A stretch of DNA of 64,000 nucleotides from JBEHWX01 sp048498995 (GTDB lineage Bacteria > Bacteroidota > Ignavibacteria > OLB7). This document shows positions 17,661-26,403 of the stretch, piece by piece. The stretch covers positions 27,933 through 91,932 of the forward strand of contig JBEHWX010000011.1 of NCBI GenBank assembly GCA_048498995.1, read 5' to 3'. A program made the position numbers and the translations under genes. The notes under the pieces were generated by a model. The model was not told the DNA's origin, did no database searches, and saw only the letters and a program-made list of their open reading frames with translations. Position 1 is the stretch's first letter, and the number at the start of each line of letters is the position of its first letter.

Positions 17661-17737
17661 GTCCGTCCCGTGACCCGTCCCGTGACCTGTCACGGCCGGC
17701 GACGAACGAAACGATGTGATTCGAGGAGAAGAGACCG

Positions 17738-18667
17738 ATGACACTCGATGTATTCTGGGTGATACTGACCGGCGCGCTCGCCGCCGGCGCCTGCGCGCTG
17801 GTGGGAACCTTTCTGGTGCTCAGAAAGATGGCGATGCTCGGCGACGCGATCAGCCATGCCGTGCTGCCCGGGATCGCGATAGCCTTCCTGGTCACCGGCA
17901 GCCGCGCCACGATTCCGATGCTGATCGGCGCGGGCGCGCTCGGCGTGCTCGCCGCCTTCCTGATCGAGACGCTCCATCGTCGGGGCAGCCTGCAGCAGGA
18001 TGCGTCGATCGGCGTCACCTTCACCTGGCTCTTCGCGCTCGGCGTGATATTGATCACCATGTTCGCCTCCGCGGTCGATCTGGATCAGGAGTGCGTGCTC
18101 TACGGCGAGATCAACTTCGTCTCTCTCTATCCGGTCACCACGCCGGCCGGCGTGGACCTCGGTCCGCGCGCGGTCTGGGTGCTCGGCGCGCTCTTCATCC
18201 TGAACCTGCTGTTCGTCACGTTCGGCTACAAGGAGCTGAAGGTGACATCGTTCGATCCGGCGCTGGCGACCTCGCTCGGCATCTCGGCCACCCTGTGGCA
18301 TTACCTGCTGATGGGGATGGTATCGCTGACCACGGTCGGCGCGTTCGAATCGGTGGGGGCGGTACTGGTGGTGGCGATGCTGATCGGACCTCCGGCAACG
18401 GCCTATCTGCTGACCGACCGGCTCGACCGGATGCTTCTCTACGGCGTGCTGATCGGCGTGGCGAGCGCGGTCTGCGGCTACGTTCTGGCGGCGATGCTCG
18501 ACGGCTCGGTGGCCGCCGCCATCGCGGTGATGAGCGGCGTGTTCTTCCTCCTCGCGCTGTTCCTTTCGCCGACGCACGGCATCCTCACGCGCAAGCTCCG
18601 GAACCGTATCGACGAGGGGGAGGTCCCCGGCCTGAGCGGCCCCGGCATCGACCCGGCCCGCGGCTAG
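17738..18667 (+). CDS. mntD: metal ABC transporter permease (second)
   Basis: A 309-residue ABC-3 family permease with about 8 membrane segments. Hallmarks are MLGDAISHAVLPGIAIAFLVTG and FVTFGYKELKVTSFDPALATSLGI. It lacks the DtxR-like tail carried by the other permease. The family often uses two permeases as a heterodimer (TroC/TroD type), so it probably pairs with the 14848 product. It is separated from it by a barrel gene and a DinB-like gene. Confidence 0.9.
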   Translation: MTLDVFWVILTGALAAGACALVGTFLVLRKMAMLGDAISHAVLPGIAIAFLVTGSRATIPMLIGAGALGVLAAFLIETLHRRGSLQQDASIGVTFTWLFALGVILITMFASAVDLDQECVLYGEINFVSLYPVTTPAGVDLGPRAVWVLGALFILNLLFVTFGYKELKVTSFDPALATSLGISATLWHYLLMGMVSLTTVGAFESVGAVLVVAMLIGPPATAYLLTDRLDRMLLYGVLIGVASAVCGYVLAAMLDGSVAAAIAVMSGVFFLLALFLSPTHGILTRKLRNRIDEGEVPGLSGPGIDPARG

Positions 18668-18692
18668 AGGTGTCGGTATGGCGATTTCCAAC

Positions 18693-18986
18693 CGCATGTC
18701 GGTAGGCGCAGGTCTTCAGCCCGCGCCATGAATGCCCCGCCAAGCCCCTGCTCACCCGCATGTCGGTAGGCGCAGGTCTTCAGCCTGCGCCATGAATGCC
18801 CCGCCAAGTCCCTGCTCACCCGCATGTCGGTAGGCGCAGGTCTTCAGCCTGCGCCATGAATGCCCCGCCAAGTCCCTGCTCAACCGCATGCCGGTAGGCG
18901 CAGGTCTTCAGCCTGCGCCATGAATGCCCCGCCAAGTCCCTGCTCAACCGCATGTCGGTCGGCGCAGGTCTTCAGCCTGCGCCATG
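18693..18986 (+). repeat. five tandem 64-bp REP-like hairpin units
   Basis: Units start at 18693, 18757, 18821, 18885 and 18949, exactly 64 bp apart; the last is truncated. Each has GGTAG followed by an 8-bp stem GGCGCAGG, 7-nt loop TCTTCAG and CCTGCGCC; the first copy has a mismatch in the stem. The GTAG tetranucleotide at the foot of the hairpin is the hallmark of REP elements mobilised by RAYT transposases. Units are nearly identical, so amplification is recent. Confidence 0.9.
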
Positions 18987-19175
18987 TATAGCGTGCGTCA
19001 TATATACCGTGGCAAACCCCTGTTCAACGCATTCGAATCTCACGCGAGGCGTCGAGGAAGATCGCGTGGCGGTTGCGTATCGCGGCAGGTGATTCGGGAG
19101 CGTATGGCGGAGATCCGGCGCACCATCGCGCGATCGAGAATCATCGCATGGGCGGGTCAACGAGCCGTTGCATGA

Positions 19176-19200
19176 GCGCACGCTAAAGACGTGCGCCTAC
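19176..19200 (-). repeat. single REP-like element, reversed
   Basis: GCGCACG, 7-nt loop CTAAAGA, CGTGCGC, then CTAC. On the minus strand this reads GTAG plus hairpin, the same design as the array at 18693 but with a diverged stem and loop, in opposite orientation. Confidence 0.65.
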
Positions 19201-19495
19201 CGACGTGCGCCGGCCAACGTGTGGTGACATTCCTCGTTCGGGCGGCACCCGTGGCCGCCCACTCCGGCGCCAGGTTGCCAGAGCGCCTGTCGACTCGCGC
19301 GGCTTTCGCGTCTCTTACGATCGTCCGCGCGCCGGACCGGAGCACGCCCGAGAGCTCCGGCCCGGCATTGCACGGACCATGCGCCCCGAGGGGCCATCTC
19401 GCGCCGTCCGCGAACCCGTTCCTCCGTACGGCACGCACCTCGGGGACATCATTCCTGAATCATCACGTCGGTATCATCGCCCGCCGGCGGGGATC

Positions 19496-22400
19496 TCACA
19501 TCTCCTCGACTTCCTCGGTCATCTCTTCCTCCGAGATCGCCATCTCCACTTCGTCGGATTCCGCATCATCCATGTCAGTGGAGGTCGTCGTCTCGCGATC
19601 CGTCTCCTCGGCCCGCCGACGCTTCCGCTCGGCACGCCGCTCGACGAGGATGTAGAGGGCCGGCATCGCCAGCAGCGTCAGCAGGAGCGCCGAGCAGAGG
19701 CCTCCCACGATCACCGTCGCCAGCGGACGCTGCACGTCCGAGCCGATGCCGGAGGCGAGCGTGGCCGGGATCAGCCCGAGCAGCGCCACCAGCATCATCA
19801 TCAGAATCGGACGGAGCTGCATCGCCGCTCCCACCTTCACCGCCTCCACCAGCGGCATCCCGTCATCCTCGCGAAGCTGGTTGATCCGCGAGACCAGCAG
19901 CACGCCGGACATCACAGCCACGCCGAACAGGGAGACGAACCCGACGCCGGCCGACACGTTGAAGTTGTAGCCGCGCAGCATCAGCGCCGTCAGGCCGCCG
20001 ACCAGCGCGAACGGCACGTTCACCAGCGTCAGCCCCGCGTAGCGGACGTTCCGGTAGAGCACGAAGAGGAGGCAGAAGATCAGGAGCACGGTGATCGGGA
20101 GCACGAGCATCAGCCGGTTGCGCGCGCGCGTCAGGTTCTCGAACTGGCCGCCCCAGTCGAGCGAGTATCCCTTCGGCAGATGGACCGCGGCGCCAATCTT
20201 CCGCTGCGCCTCGGCCACGAAGCTCCCTTGATCCCGTCCGCGGATATTGGTCCGGACCGAGATCTGACGCTCGCCGTCCATCCGTTGGATGATGGTGGCG
20301 CCGTCGACCAGCTTCACCCGCGCGAGCTGCGACAGCGGCACGCGCGCGCCTCCCGGCGCGCTCACCTGAAGCCGGCTCACCGCCTCTATCGTGTTGCGAT
20401 CCTCCGGCACGTAGCGAACCACGATGTCGAACCGCCGCGCGCCGTCGTAGAGGGAGCCGACCGTCTTGCCGCCGACGGCCGCCTCGATCATCCGCTGCAC
20501 GTCGCTGACGTTCACGCCGAAGCGGGCGGCGGCGTCGCGATCGACCTCCACGGTGAGCTGCGCCTGGTTGCCTTCCTGCTCCACGCCGTACTCGCTGGCG
20601 CCGCGGATGCCGCGCACCACCTTCACCATCGAGTCCGCCTTGCCGCGCATCAACCCGAGGTCATCCCCCGTGATCAGAATCGCGAGGTCGGCGACGCTCC
20701 CGGTAACCGCCTCGGTGACGTTGTCCAGAATCGGCTGCGAGAAGGAGAAGCTGGCGCCGGGCATGCTCGCCTCGAGCTGGCGCTTGATGGTGAACAGGAG
20801 CTGCTTCTTCGAGGTGTCGGCGGTCCAGAGCGCGTAGTTCTTCAGCCCCACGTAGGTCTCGATCCGGTTCGGTCCGTACGGGTCGGTGCCGTCGTCGTTC
20901 CGGCCGAGCTGCGAGACCACCACGTCGATCTGCGGATGGGAGGCGATCACCTTCCGGATCATCGGCGGGAGCTTGGATGCCTCGGCCAGCGAGATGCCGG
21001 CCGGGAGGAAGCAGCGGATGTTGAACGAACCCTCGTCGAGCTCCGGCAGGAACTCGGTGCCGATGCCGGAGCCGAGCACCATCGCCCCGATCACGATCGC
21101 CGCGGCGCCGGCGGCCACCCATCCGGGAGCCTTCACGATCAGCCCCACCAGGCGCTCGTAGCCGCCCCGCAGCCAGTCGAACACCGGATTGTGGAACTCG
21201 ATCTTCCTCGGCGGGTCGGTCTGGAAGTGCTTCCGGTAGACGAACGAGAGCATCACCGGGATCAGCGTCAGGGCCACGAGCATCGAGCCGAAGATGGCGA
21301 ACGAGAGGGTGTAGGCCATCGGCGAGAAGAGCTTTCCCTCGACCCGCTGCAGGGTGAAGAGCGGGAGGTAGGCCAGAATGATGATCGTGACGGCGAAGAA
21401 GATCTCGCGTCCCACCTGCTGCGTGGCGCTGAGCGTCAGCCGGAGCACGCCCCGCTCCCGCTCCTCGGCCGTGGCGTCGCGCAGCCGGCGCATTACGTTC
21501 TCGGCCATCACCACCGCGCCGTCCACGATGATGCCGAAGTCGATGGCGCCGAGCGAGAGAAGGTTGGCCGGGATGCCGGTGACCTTCATCAGAATGAAGG
21601 CGAACAGGAGCGCGATCGGCACCGTCACGGCCACCACCACCGCCGAGCGGACGCTGCCGAGGAAAAAGATCAGCACGATCACGACGATCGAGATCCCCTC
21701 GAAGAGCGTATGGAGCACCGTCTCGAGCGTGTAGTTCACCAGCGTGCCACGATCGTACATCGTCCGGAGGTGGACGCCCGGCGGAAGCGCGGTCCGCTGG
21801 ATCTCCCCGATCTTCGCCTTCACCCCCTCGAGCACCTGGGAGGGGTTCTCGCCGCGGCGCATCAGCACCAGTCCCTGCACGCCGGAGTTCACATCCAGAT
21901 GCTCGCGCGGGATCGCATAGCCGAGCACGCCGGCCGGCGGCAGCGGCGCAATCTCCACGTCGGCGATATCCTTGATGAAGACCGGGACGCCGTTGACCGA
22001 GGTGACCACGATATGCTCGATATCCTCGGGGCGCCTGATCGCGCCGATGCCGCGCACCGCGAATCCCTGCCCGCCACGGTCGATGATGCTCCCGCCGCTG
22101 TTCAGGTTGTTGGCCTGGATGGCGTCGATCACGTTCCGCATCGACAGGCCGTAGCGCGCCAGCCGGTCCGGGGAGGTGAGGACGTGGTACTGCTTCACCA
22201 GCCCGCCGAAGTTGACCACGTCGGCCACCCCCGGCACCTGCAGCAGCCTCGGGATGATCGTCCAGTCCTGAAGCGTCCTGAGCTCCATCGGCGACTCCCG
22301 GCCGCTCCCCTCGACCACGTAGCGGAAGATCTCGCCGACCGGCGTCGACAGCGGCGCCAGCTCCGGCGTCACCCCCTCCGGCAGATCGGCGTCCCGCAGC

Positions 22401-22738
22401 TTTTCGAGCACCTGCTGGCGCGCGAAGTAATCGTCGGTGCCATCCTCGAACGTCAGGTGGATCACCGAGAGGCCGAAGATGGTCTTCGAGCGGCGGTCGG
22501 CCACGTGCGGCACGCCGTTGAGCGCGCGCTCCAGCGGGACGGTCACCTGCTGCTCCACCTCCTCGGCGGCGCGGCCGTCGAACTTGCTGATCACCACCAC
22601 CTCGGTATCGGCAACGTCCGGGTAGGCCTCGATCTTCAGGCTCAGCATGCAGATGACGCCGAGCGCGATGATGCCGAGGGTGATGCCGAGCGTGACGAGC
22701 CGTTGATTGAGGGCGAAGTCGAGAAGATTCCGGATCAT
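19496..22738 (-). CDS. czcA: heavy-metal RND efflux pump CzcA/CusA family
   Basis: A 1080-residue inner-membrane RND transporter with 12 membrane segments and two large periplasmic loops. The heavy-metal-efflux motif is present in segment 4 (LGAIDFGIIVDGAVVMAEN, the DFGxxxDGAVV signature). The N-terminal MIRNLLDFALNQRLVTLG and YPDVADTEVVVISKFDGRAAEEVEQQVTVPLE are classical for the family. The C-terminus ends in a highly acidic Glu/Asp/Met-rich tail (last 40 residues), possibly metal-interacting. It is the last gene of the tolC-adaptor-DUF190-czcA series. The exported metal (Co/Zn/Cd/Ni or Cu/Ag) is not determined. Confidence 0.96.
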   Translation of the reverse strand: MIRNLLDFALNQRLVTLGITLGIIALGVICMLSLKIEAYPDVADTEVVVISKFDGRAAEEVEQQVTVPLERALNGVPHVADRRSKTIFGLSVIHLTFEDGTDDYFARQQVLEKLRDADLPEGVTPELAPLSTPVGEIFRYVVEGSGRESPMELRTLQDWTIIPRLLQVPGVADVVNFGGLVKQYHVLTSPDRLARYGLSMRNVIDAIQANNLNSGGSIIDRGGQGFAVRGIGAIRRPEDIEHIVVTSVNGVPVFIKDIADVEIAPLPPAGVLGYAIPREHLDVNSGVQGLVLMRRGENPSQVLEGVKAKIGEIQRTALPPGVHLRTMYDRGTLVNYTLETVLHTLFEGISIVVIVLIFFLGSVRSAVVVAVTVPIALLFAFILMKVTGIPANLLSLGAIDFGIIVDGAVVMAENVMRRLRDATAEERERGVLRLTLSATQQVGREIFFAVTIIILAYLPLFTLQRVEGKLFSPMAYTLSFAIFGSMLVALTLIPVMLSFVYRKHFQTDPPRKIEFHNPVFDWLRGGYERLVGLIVKAPGWVAAGAAAIVIGAMVLGSGIGTEFLPELDEGSFNIRCFLPAGISLAEASKLPPMIRKVIASHPQIDVVVSQLGRNDDGTDPYGPNRIETYVGLKNYALWTADTSKKQLLFTIKRQLEASMPGASFSFSQPILDNVTEAVTGSVADLAILITGDDLGLMRGKADSMVKVVRGIRGASEYGVEQEGNQAQLTVEVDRDAAARFGVNVSDVQRMIEAAVGGKTVGSLYDGARRFDIVVRYVPEDRNTIEAVSRLQVSAPGGARVPLSQLARVKLVDGATIIQRMDGERQISVRTNIRGRDQGSFVAEAQRKIGAAVHLPKGYSLDWGGQFENLTRARNRLMLVLPITVLLIFCLLFVLYRNVRYAGLTLVNVPFALVGGLTALMLRGYNFNVSAGVGFVSLFGVAVMSGVLLVSRINQLREDDGMPLVEAVKVGAAMQLRPILMMMLVALLGLIPATLASGIGSDVQRPLATVIVGGLCSALLLTLLAMPALYILVERRAERKRRRAEETDRETTTSTDMDDAESDEVEMAISEEEMTEEVEEM

Positions 22739-22810
22739 GATTCCTGGTCAGCGTTGCATCGCACAGAGGTGTCGTATCGCGAATCGACAGGAGCGCGGGG
22801 CGGCCGCGGC

Positions 22811-23110
22811 TCACCAGACATCGACGCGGGAGGTGACGATCAGGCCGTCGCGCATCGTCGAGCGGAGGTGCTCCAGCGCCGGGATCACGCGCTCCTCCAG
22901 GTCGATGAAGGTGATCATCAGCGGACGATCGTCGAGCGCGCCGAGGCGTCCGGGAGCGTGCAGGTGATGCTGGGCGCCGAAGCCCATCATCCCGCGGAAG
23001 AGCGTGGCTCCCCGGATCCGGTGATGCATCAGATAGCGGAGGATGTATTCGTGGAGCGGCCGGTCCTCGTGCCGGTCCTCCTCGTCGAGAAAGATCTGCG
23101 CCTGCAGCAT
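22811..23110 (-). CDS. DUF190 (PII-like) protein
   Basis: 99 residues with MLQAQIFLDEEDRHEDRPLHEYILRYLMHHRIRGATLFRGMMGFG, the conserved DUF190 pattern (D/E-rich N-terminus, H-x4-L, GATxxRGxxGFG). The fold is known to be PII-like, so ligand sensing is expected. It lies between the adaptor and CzcA genes, suggesting regulation or assembly of the pump. The start at 23110 is the Met just before the conserved domain. Confidence 0.85.
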   Translation of the reverse strand: MLQAQIFLDEEDRHEDRPLHEYILRYLMHHRIRGATLFRGMMGFGAQHHLHAPGRLGALDDRPLMITFIDLEERVIPALEHLRSTMRDGLIVTSRVDVW

Positions 23111-23181
23111 GGATGCGTATTCTCCTGGTTGCGCGGGGCCCACGGCCCGGCGCGCGAGAGGTATGGGGAAGGATCGGGACT

Positions 23182-24201
23182 TCAGTAGCCGAAGCTGAGC
23201 CCCTTCAGAAGCATCGCGCCGCCGGTCACCACGCTCTCGCCGTCGCGCAGGCCGCCGGTGACCACGATGCTGTCGCCGATCTGGCTTCCGAGCTCGACGG
23301 AGCGCCGCTCGAACTCGCCGGGGCGCCGCTCGACGAACGCGTAGTGCCGACCGAGCACGGTCACCACGGCGCTCTGCGGCAGGGCAATCACGCTCGAGGC
23401 GCTCTGGCCGAAGCTGACCCGGGCGAACATCCCGGGCCGGAAGCGGTCTCCATGGTTCTCAAGCGAGATTCTCACCTTCACCGTGCGGGTGGCGTCGTCC
23501 ACCACGTCGCCGATCGCCTCCACCCGGCCACTGAACGTTTCGCCGGGGAAGGAGGCCAGCTGGATCTCGGTCCGCTCGCCGCGGGCCACCTCCCGCAGCT
23601 GCGATTCCGGCACGTCGCTGATGAGCCAGACGGTCCGGGCCGGGGCATGGAGCAGCTCTTCCGGGTTGAAGCCGAGCGCGCGGATCTTCGCCTCGGTCTC
23701 GGCGACGGTTGCCTGCGCGGTCGCCACGGCGGTCTGCGCCTCGGCGACATCCTTGCCGGTGGAGGCCTGATGCTCGAACAGATCGCGCGTGCGGGCCAGC
23801 TCCCGCGTCGCCTTGTCGTATTCGGTCCGGTTCTGCGTGTAGGTGGAGTAGAGGGAGGTAAGCTCCGGCGCGTCGAACAGCACGATCGGGCGCCCCTCGC
23901 CGGAGAGGGGGGCGGAGCTTGCGGCCACCACGCGCGCCGGCGCGGCCATGTCCGCGCGCACCACGCCGCTGCGGATGGTGGCGCGGGTAAAGACGCCGTT
24001 GCTCAGGGATGGGCCGCTGATCAGGATGCGGCTGCCGCCATCGAGCACCTGCGTCTCCTTCGCGGCCGTGGCGCTGGCGGCGGGCCCTTCATCATCGCCA
24101 TGGCAGCCGGCCGCCCCCGCGGCGATCGCGCCGGCCAGCAGCAGCGCCAGCGCTCTCCCGGTGGCCGTGCTCCGGCATCGTGCGGTCGTGTCGGTTCTCA
24201 T
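23182..24201 (-). CDS. czcB: RND efflux periplasmic adaptor (CzcB/CusB-like)
   Basis: A 339-residue membrane-fusion lipoprotein (LLAGAIAAGAAGC lipobox). A short alpha-hairpin (DKATRELARTRDLFEHQASTGKDVAEAQTAVATAQATVAETEAKI) is followed by lipoyl/beta-barrel segments (LASFPGETFSGRVEAIGDVVDDATRTVKVRISLEN, RPGMFARVSFG). It bridges CzcA and the TolC-type protein. The start at 24201 places a normal signal at the N-terminus; longer frames add unlikely residues. Confidence 0.92.
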   Translation of the reverse strand: MRTDTTARCRSTATGRALALLLAGAIAAGAAGCHGDDEGPAASATAAKETQVLDGGSRILISGPSLSNGVFTRATIRSGVVRADMAAPARVVAASSAPLSGEGRPIVLFDAPELTSLYSTYTQNRTEYDKATRELARTRDLFEHQASTGKDVAEAQTAVATAQATVAETEAKIRALGFNPEELLHAPARTVWLISDVPESQLREVARGERTEIQLASFPGETFSGRVEAIGDVVDDATRTVKVRISLENHGDRFRPGMFARVSFGQSASSVIALPQSAVVTVLGRHYAFVERRPGEFERRSVELGSQIGDSIVVTGGLRDGESVVTGGAMLLKGLSFGY

Positions 24202-24337
24202 GCTCGTCTCCTGTTGAGTCGTCGTTCGTTGCATCGTCGATGAACTTTCCGGTATGGGCTCCGGTGCATGCCGTGGCGAGCGATGCGCGGTGGCGAAGCT
24301 CGTCCGAGGCATGCTCCGGAGGAGAAGGGGCTCACGA

Positions 24338-25573
24338 TTACTCCGGGAGGATGCCGGTCAGGATCGCCAGCGTTGCGCGGCTCGCGTGATAGCCGACGAG
24401 CGCCTCCTCCCATGCGCGCTCGGTCTCGAACCAGGTCCGCTGCGCGTCGAGAAAATCGAGGATCGTGGTATTGCCGGAGCGGTAGGCGTACTCCACGGTG
24501 CGGCGCACCTGCTCGGATCGGTCGAGCACGCCGGCAAGCCGTTCGAGCGCCTCGTGCCGGCTGGCGCACTCGCGGTATGCCAGTCGCACCTCGGCAGCCG
24601 TCCGCGCCCTGGTTGCCTCGAGCCCGCTCTCGGCCTGCCGCCGGAGCACCGCCGCCTTCTGGATCTCCCCCTGATTGCGCGAGAAGAACTGGAGCGGCAC
24701 GCTGGCCGACACGCCGTAGAAGGGGATTCCCTGCTGGCGCGTATAGTCGAGCGAGACCGAGACATCCGGCACCGCCAGCGCGTGCTGAAGCCGCTCGTTG
24801 GTCCGCGAAAGCTCCACGGCGGAGCCGGCCGCGGCGATCTCCGGCCGCCGCTCGAGCGCCATCGCCACCAGCGAATCCTCCCCGACGGCCACCGCCGCCG
24901 TGTCGAGGTTGTCGGCGGCGTCGACCGGCTCCATCGTGCCGATCACGGTGCCGAGCTGGCGTCGCGCCTTCTCCAGATCGAACTCCGCCTCATGCTCCTG
25001 CACCGCGTACTGGTCGGCCGCGATCTCCGAGCGAGTCAGCTCGGCCGGCGTGATCACCTGGTTGCGGAGCCTGACGCGGTTGACCGCCACCAGCGAATCG
25101 AACGTCTCCCGCGCGCGCCGCACCAGCTCGAGCGCCCGCCGCGCGCGGACCACCTCGTGCCATCCGTCGCTGGCGGCCAGCGCCACCGAGCGCTCCGTCA
25201 GCAGCAGCTGGCCGGCGGTCACGCTCTTTTGCGTTTCGGCGTTCGTCAGGCGGGCGGCGCGCTTGTCGCCGAGCTCCAGCGGCAGGGAAAGGGAAAGGCC
25301 GTATTGCTTCTGCTCCGGCGTGAGGATCGGAGCCCGCATGCTGAACAGATCGGCGTTGATGTTGATCTGCGGGTTCGGGCGGAGGCCCGCCGTCGTGATA
25401 TCGGCGTCGGCCGCCTCCAGGTCGTAGCGCGCGTGGCGCGCTTCCGGGTTCAGCTCGATCGCCCTGCGGATCGTTTCGCCGAGCGCCATCGGCGCCTGCG
25501 CCGTCAGGCGTGGAGTAAGCGCCGGAGCCAGGAGCAGGGCCGCCAGGGCCGCAATGAATCGTCGCGTCATCAT
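24338..25573 (-). CDS. czcC: TolC-family outer-membrane efflux protein
   Basis: 411 residues with a signal peptide (FIAALAALLLAPALTPRLTAQA). Two OEP repeats consist of long helices (about 120-220 and 310-400) joined by strands. Typical segments are MALGETIRRAIELNPEARHARYDLEAADADI, LSLSLPLELGDKRAARL and YRSGNTTILDFLDAQRTWFETERAWEEALVGYHASRATL. It is the outer-membrane channel of the metal efflux complex, 136 bp upstream of the adaptor gene. Confidence 0.93.
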   Translation of the reverse strand: MMTRRFIAALAALLLAPALTPRLTAQAPMALGETIRRAIELNPEARHARYDLEAADADITTAGLRPNPQININADLFSMRAPILTPEQKQYGLSLSLPLELGDKRAARLTNAETQKSVTAGQLLLTERSVALAASDGWHEVVRARRALELVRRARETFDSLVAVNRVRLRNQVITPAELTRSEIAADQYAVQEHEAEFDLEKARRQLGTVIGTMEPVDAADNLDTAAVAVGEDSLVAMALERRPEIAAAGSAVELSRTNERLQHALAVPDVSVSLDYTRQQGIPFYGVSASVPLQFFSRNQGEIQKAAVLRRQAESGLEATRARTAAEVRLAYRECASRHEALERLAGVLDRSEQVRRTVEYAYRSGNTTILDFLDAQRTWFETERAWEEALVGYHASRATLAILTGILPE

Positions 25574-25698
25574 CCAGTTGATTGAGACTCGGAAGGGGAA
25601 CGGATCTCCCCGCCGGAAACCGGATGCGAACCTAGAGCGGCGGTATTAAAGGGGCGTTAAAACGGAGTTAAGGGTGGTCGCGGAGGTGATGAAGCGTT

Positions 25699-26403
25699 TC
25701 AGGGGTGGAGATCGAAGTAGAGGGAAGCGGCGGCGGTGATGCCGAGCACGGATTCGTCGAGCGGTGTATCGATGGGGGCGGAGCGGCCGAAGTCCAGCCG
25801 CTGCGCGTAGAACCGGTGGCGGTAGGTGATGGCCGCCGAGAGGGTGAAATGGCGTACCACGTTCAGCTCCTCGCCGAGCGCGGCGCCGAGCTCGGTGCCG
25901 TTGTAGCCGCCGATCGGGCCGAGCGCCGTGCAGAGCCCGCCGTCGACGAGCAGATAGGGACGCAGCACGCTCGACTCGAACGGGTGGATGTTGGCCACCA
26001 CCGATCCCGATCCGAAGGAGAACGAGCCGCTATACGGAGCGACACGTCCGGAGTCGAGCTGCTCCTCGCCGGTGCCGATCCTGAGCCCGAGTCCGAGCCA
26101 GGGAGTCACATCGTAGAGCACGTCGAGCGTGATGGTGCGGTGCCCGCGCTTGCTCGCCGAAAAGGAGGTGAGATAGGGGGTGTAGCCGAGCGTCAGCGAG
26201 AGCCCGCGCGCGGCGGCCACGCGCCAGTCCGGGAGGAATCCCACGTCGGCCGGGGTCGCCGAAGCGCTGTCGACGCGCGCCTCCGCGGCCGAATCGCTTC
26301 GCGACGTATCCCGCGACGGCGCGTCGGTGGACTGCGCGCGACAGAGCGTGCTCAGGAGGAAGGCCGATGTCACCAGCGTGATGGTGCGTCCGAGTCTGCT
26401 CAC
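25699..26403 (-). CDS. outer-membrane beta-barrel protein
   Basis: 234 residues starting at GTG 26403, overlapping the upstream stop (TAGTG). A signal peptide (TLVTSAFLLSTLCRAQS) is followed by a Ser/Asp/Ala-rich linker and a barrel-like domain of alternating strands (LSLTLGYTPYLTSFSASKRGHRTITLDVLYDVTPWLGLGLRIGTG) ending in TAAASLYFDLHP with a terminal aromatic. It resembles OmpW/OMP_b-brl proteins. Translational coupling to the DUF2279-like gene suggests a pair. Confidence 0.7.
   Translation of the reverse strand: MSRLGRTITLVTSAFLLSTLCRAQSTDAPSRDTSRSDSAAEARVDSASATPADVGFLPDWRVAAARGLSLTLGYTPYLTSFSASKRGHRTITLDVLYDVTPWLGLGLRIGTGEEQLDSGRVAPYSGSFSFGSGSVVANIHPFESSVLRPYLLVDGGLCTALGPIGGYNGTELGAALGEELNVVRHFTLSAAITYRHRFYAQRLDFGRSAPIDTPLDESVLGITAAASLYFDLHP

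Larger units (their letters stand above)
18668..19495. other. repeat-bearing intergenic region
   Basis: 830 bp between convergent mntD and czcA. It holds the five-unit REP-like array (18693-18986) and a reversed single element (19176-19200). No coding frame in it shows a domain or ribosome-binding site. Confidence 0.6.

Noticed and set aside
18693..18986. Possible CRISPR array
   Set aside because: The 64-bp period is nearly identical throughout including the part between hairpins, so there are no unique spacers; no cas gene is near.
19021..19060. TTCGAATC motif resembling a tRNA T-loop
   Set aside because: No acceptor or anticodon stems can be folded around it.
19205..23188. A 1327-codon open frame on the plus strand
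   Set aside because: It is antisense to czcA and DUF190; the translation is His/Arg/Glu-rich without domains.
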